From: Micromussa lordhowensis
Taxonomy: Eukaryota > Cnidaria > Anthozoa > Scleractinia > Lobophylliidae
Assembly (NCBI GenBank): GCA_964020085.1
Contig: OZ026603.1
Location: 242,001 to 306,000 of the forward strand
Direction of reading: 5' to 3'
DNA: 64,000 nt
Made by a program: the position numbers and the translations under genes
In this document: positions 61,261-64,000 of the stretch, piece after piece
Layout: each line of letters begins with the position of its first letter
Numbering within the stretch: the stretch's first letter is position 1
The notes under the pieces: generated by a model
What the model was told of the DNA's origin: nothing
Database searches by the model: none
The model's input: the letters and a program-made list of their open reading frames with translations, nothing else

Positions 61261-62026
61261 GATGTATTATTGAGACAAAGAATCGTTTAAAACTATTGAA
61301 GCACTGTACAGTTCGGCCTTGGCAGTTCTGCCCTGAGTGAAAAACGCTGTGCAAAGGAAAAAATGTGCAAAGGAAAACCAATTCAGTCCTATACGGTTGA
61401 TTTTAAATAATTCGTGAGGGGTTTCTCGCTTCTTATCAGCATATTTAACAGGATAAAGGCCTGGAAAAATTAGGAAACATATTTCCAGAAACACGCGTAG
61501 CACGTGCATGTTTCCCCAATGCTCCCCTGTTTTGCCACCCGGGAAACATTTACAGAAACATAATTTCCCAGGCTTTTAAGAAGGGCTTTCTGCAGGCTAG
61601 CCAAGCAAACGACAAACATCCATTTACTTGGGTTGAAAACTTGCGTTCACACCTGTGTTCGTTTGAAAAAGATTTGGCAAGTTACAGGATGATAACTCCA
61701 TTCTAGATCTGTTCCGAGTTTCATCCGATTGGTTTGTCTATCGCTATCAAAGCTCAATTTCTAATATTCACCGACCACTGTGTTTTTAAATTGCACGAAA
61801 TCAGTATTCAATTAGTTAGAAAAGATTAGTTCCTTGTGTCGAAATCAATTCTCTCAAGGGCAAGTCCTTTAGAAATCGCACTTTGTAGGTTTAGTGTGGA
61901 GTTAAACGCTTTGTTCAGTCGAATAAATTGATCCGCAACGCAGACATTGTTGTTTGCGGTTTAATTAAATTTGCCTCAACAAGATATTCTTTGGCGTGGG
62001 GCAGAAGGTAGAGGAATCGTCTATTT

Positions 62027-62146
62027 AACAATTTTTCCATGAGCGCGCGTTAGGTATGAGATGGTAAATAGCCAACGAGGCCCCGCGTTGGGCTGAGTTG
62101 GCTATAACCTATCTCATATCCAACAAGCGCGAATGGAATAATTGTT
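62027..62146. mobile_element. 120-bp foldback MITE
   Basis: Arms AACAATTTTTCCATGAGCGC...GGTATGAGAT and the complement of ATCTCATATCC...GCGCGAATGG form one long imperfect hairpin. Confidence 0.65.
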
Positions 62147-62808
62147 TTATTAAATTCTCAACCTTCGGTTTTGCTAAATTTTATTGAAGTCTAAGAAACA
62201 ACCGGAAAGTGATGTGACTTCCGGGCGCCAAAACGAAATGCTGAAAATTTTATGCTGAGCGGCATTTGCCGCATTCATTTCATCATATAAGGTCAAACGC
62301 AGGTATAATGGCTGGTAACCGAGATCTAGTGAACCAATCAGAAAGCTAGAATTGCATTATCCGAGGTTGAAAATTTAACAAAAATGGATATTAATATTCT
62401 TAACTTTGTTCCGTTCTAGCTACATAAAGATAGAATACAAAACAGATAGTTCACAAAACAACCCTTTGCTTTAATCCTCATTTGTCTCATTCATCTTACA
62501 ACACAATTAACACAGTGGTGGAAACCACTATGCACTTCACGCTCTTATGTTTACACACAACTTCGTTAACTTCATAAGTTACAATACAAAGTTACAAAAT
62601 GTTTCATGGAAAATTGCGTTCACGATAAAAACATATAAATTTTTCAGACATGTCTTAAAACGGGACAGTAAAAAGTAACACGTTTTCGACTATGATTTTA
62701 CTTTTTTACCTGATTTGTACGTAAACAGAAGAAAGAACTACAAAAAATCGAGCAACTACTTAGAAATACTTAGGATTATTTACAAAGCTAGAGTTGGCAC
62801 CTAGTTCC

Positions 62809-64000
62809 CTAGGGTTTTTTTCCTATAGATGTGTTTTCTCGTTTCCAAAATTCGTCTCTCCGTTTTTTCGCACGTTCGAGCGTCTCGGACGCAGTTGACG
62901 CTCGACTTGACATGGCAGACACTGACAGCACGTCATCATCTCTTCTCCCTTCACTACCCCCTACGCTAGCAGGTGGGCTGACACGAGGGCGGTCTGGAGG
63001 GGAGATTTCTATCTTGCGAGGAGGGATCGGCCTACGGGGAGGTGTATACGAACGTGCGTCATCCCCTAAACCCACACTCGAGGCTGGACTGGATGGACGT
63101 AAGTCCTTTTCTTCTCTCGGAGGAGCATCATGCCCCTTATGGCCGGCTTTGCTATATGTCCGCGAAGGAGAGGGTTTCTTTTCCTTGGAAAGCGACAGCG
63201 ACTTCTCAAAACTATCGTTCAAGAGATTAGTTGTCACATCGAGGTGATGCCGTCGGGAGTGTCTCGCGTCACGAAGCTCCGGGGTCGGTGATCTGCCCCG
63301 CTCAAGAACCATGTCCTCATCATCGGAAGTCGCCTCTGTCCCCGAGCCTGCTCCCCTCGGAGAGCGCGAACGGACTTCGGTCCAAGCTTCTCGTCGTCTC
63401 GGAGGTGATACGCTTCTTGTTCGGGATGGGGCTTGTCCTCTTCGATCTCTGCTTCTCTCCTCGGCTGGAGAAAGAGAGCGTTGAGACTCGGAGCGAGAGC
63501 TCTCGCGTTCTGCCTGCTCTCTGTTCATGTCGTCGAGACGCTCACGCGAAAAGTGCGTTCCTCGCGCGTGGTGGGCGTGGCCATAAGCCTCGCTCCGACG
63601 CTGTATTACCTGTAATGAAAGAACGCACAATCAGACACACGTTTCCGACTCTGAATTCATATTTAGAACACACCATCATACAGCGATATTCTGTAAAATG
63701 AACTTCTAGACTTATTGGAAAATAAAAGTAAGAAGACAGACCTGATTATACCAATCTGATGTTCTTTTCTCTTCGTTCTAGAAATGAAATTGAAACCAAG
63801 AATTCAGATTTATTTGAGATCTCATGAGTTTGCTAATAAGGAATGATAACAGAACTGATGCATTGGTATTCTTTTTTAGTTCTATTTAATAACCCAGGGT
63901 AATGAAATACTAACCATTACATTACAGGTTGCTTCAGTATTCACAGGAGTTTCAATCCACACTCCATCAACATATTTGAACTTTGTTGGTTGAGTGAAGC
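62809..64000 (-). CDS. 3' end of a Ser/Arg/Pro-rich protein (partial, runs off the window)
   Basis: The last exon 63609-62809 (266 aa plus stop) is in phase with an exon 64000-63921 that continues past the edge (FTQPTKFKYVDGVWIETPVN...). The tail is highly charged and probably disordered: repeated RSxSP and SPPRR runs, DDEDMVLERGRSPTP, SYTPPRRPIPPRK, and at the end SRASTASETLERAKKRRDEFWK. Phospho-serine-rich and basic, it could be a cytoskeletal, ciliary or RNA-associated protein. I cannot name the family. Confidence 0.7.

Larger units (their letters stand above)
60939..62808. other. Intergenic region
   Basis: It contains an (ATT)n microsatellite and a foldback MITE (62027-62146). No convincing exon. 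Confidence 0.5.

Noticed and set aside
62831..63701. Long plus-strand frames at the right edge
   Set aside because: Antisense shadows of the Ser/Arg/Pro-rich exon, whose biased codons keep the other strand open.
1..64000. CRISPR arrays, operons, Shine-Dalgarno sites, prophage or plasmid functions
   Set aside because: The window is clearly a metazoan nuclear sequence; no regularly spaced short repeats or prokaryotic gene organisation are present.

Overview
The window is eukaryotic: intron-rich split genes with GT-AG junctions, AT-rich intergenic DNA, microsatellites and a dense load of small transposons. Tandem secreted PAN-EGF-fibrinogen-like genes, metazoan STK16 and CKAP2 homologues and the repeat types point to an anthozoan cnidarian, most likely a stony coral. 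The organism is inferred from gene and repeat style, not proven. Exon structures were built by hand from reading frame, splice sites and phase.

Layout. (1) 193-6986, minus: a 12-exon CKAP2-like gene holding a dimeric tRNA-derived SINE in an intron. (2) 6993-8470: a Mutator-like non-autonomous transposon whose 9-bp target duplication contains the start codon of the CKAP2-like gene. It has pushed that gene away from what looks like a shared bidirectional promoter with an unidentified 305-aa gene (8671-10139, plus). (3) 11624-35267, minus: four tandem paralogues (A-D) encoding signal peptide, PAN-like, EGF-like and fibrinogen-like domains. B and C are nearly identical and look like hybrids: a 5' half related to A joined to a 3' half related to D, with the truncated D-type PAN exon left as a scar in intron 1. 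(4) 38877-52406, minus: a complete 10-exon STK16-type kinase (306 aa, close to human STK16). Its introns hold an antisense LINE with an open reverse transcriptase, a TTAA-type element nested in a TA-type element, a foldback MITE, a GAGGCC-ended MITE and a 1.9-kb TTAA-type element. (5) 52534-64000: retroelement relics with hammerhead-like motifs, several foldback MITEs, a 151-aa plus-strand gene (55355-58176), a probable 92-aa minus-strand gene (60294-60938) and the 3' end of a Ser/Arg/Pro-rich protein gene running off the right edge.

Apart from the tandem array, the genes show no common pathway. CKAP2-type proteins act on spindle microtubules and STK16 is a membrane-anchored Golgi-associated kinase. 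The array proteins should be secreted adhesion, recognition or matrix proteins. The most interesting points are the hybrid-gene history of the array, candidate alternative terminal exons repeated in three units, a transposon insertion exactly at a start codon, and hammerhead-ribozyme-like motifs with compensatory stem changes.
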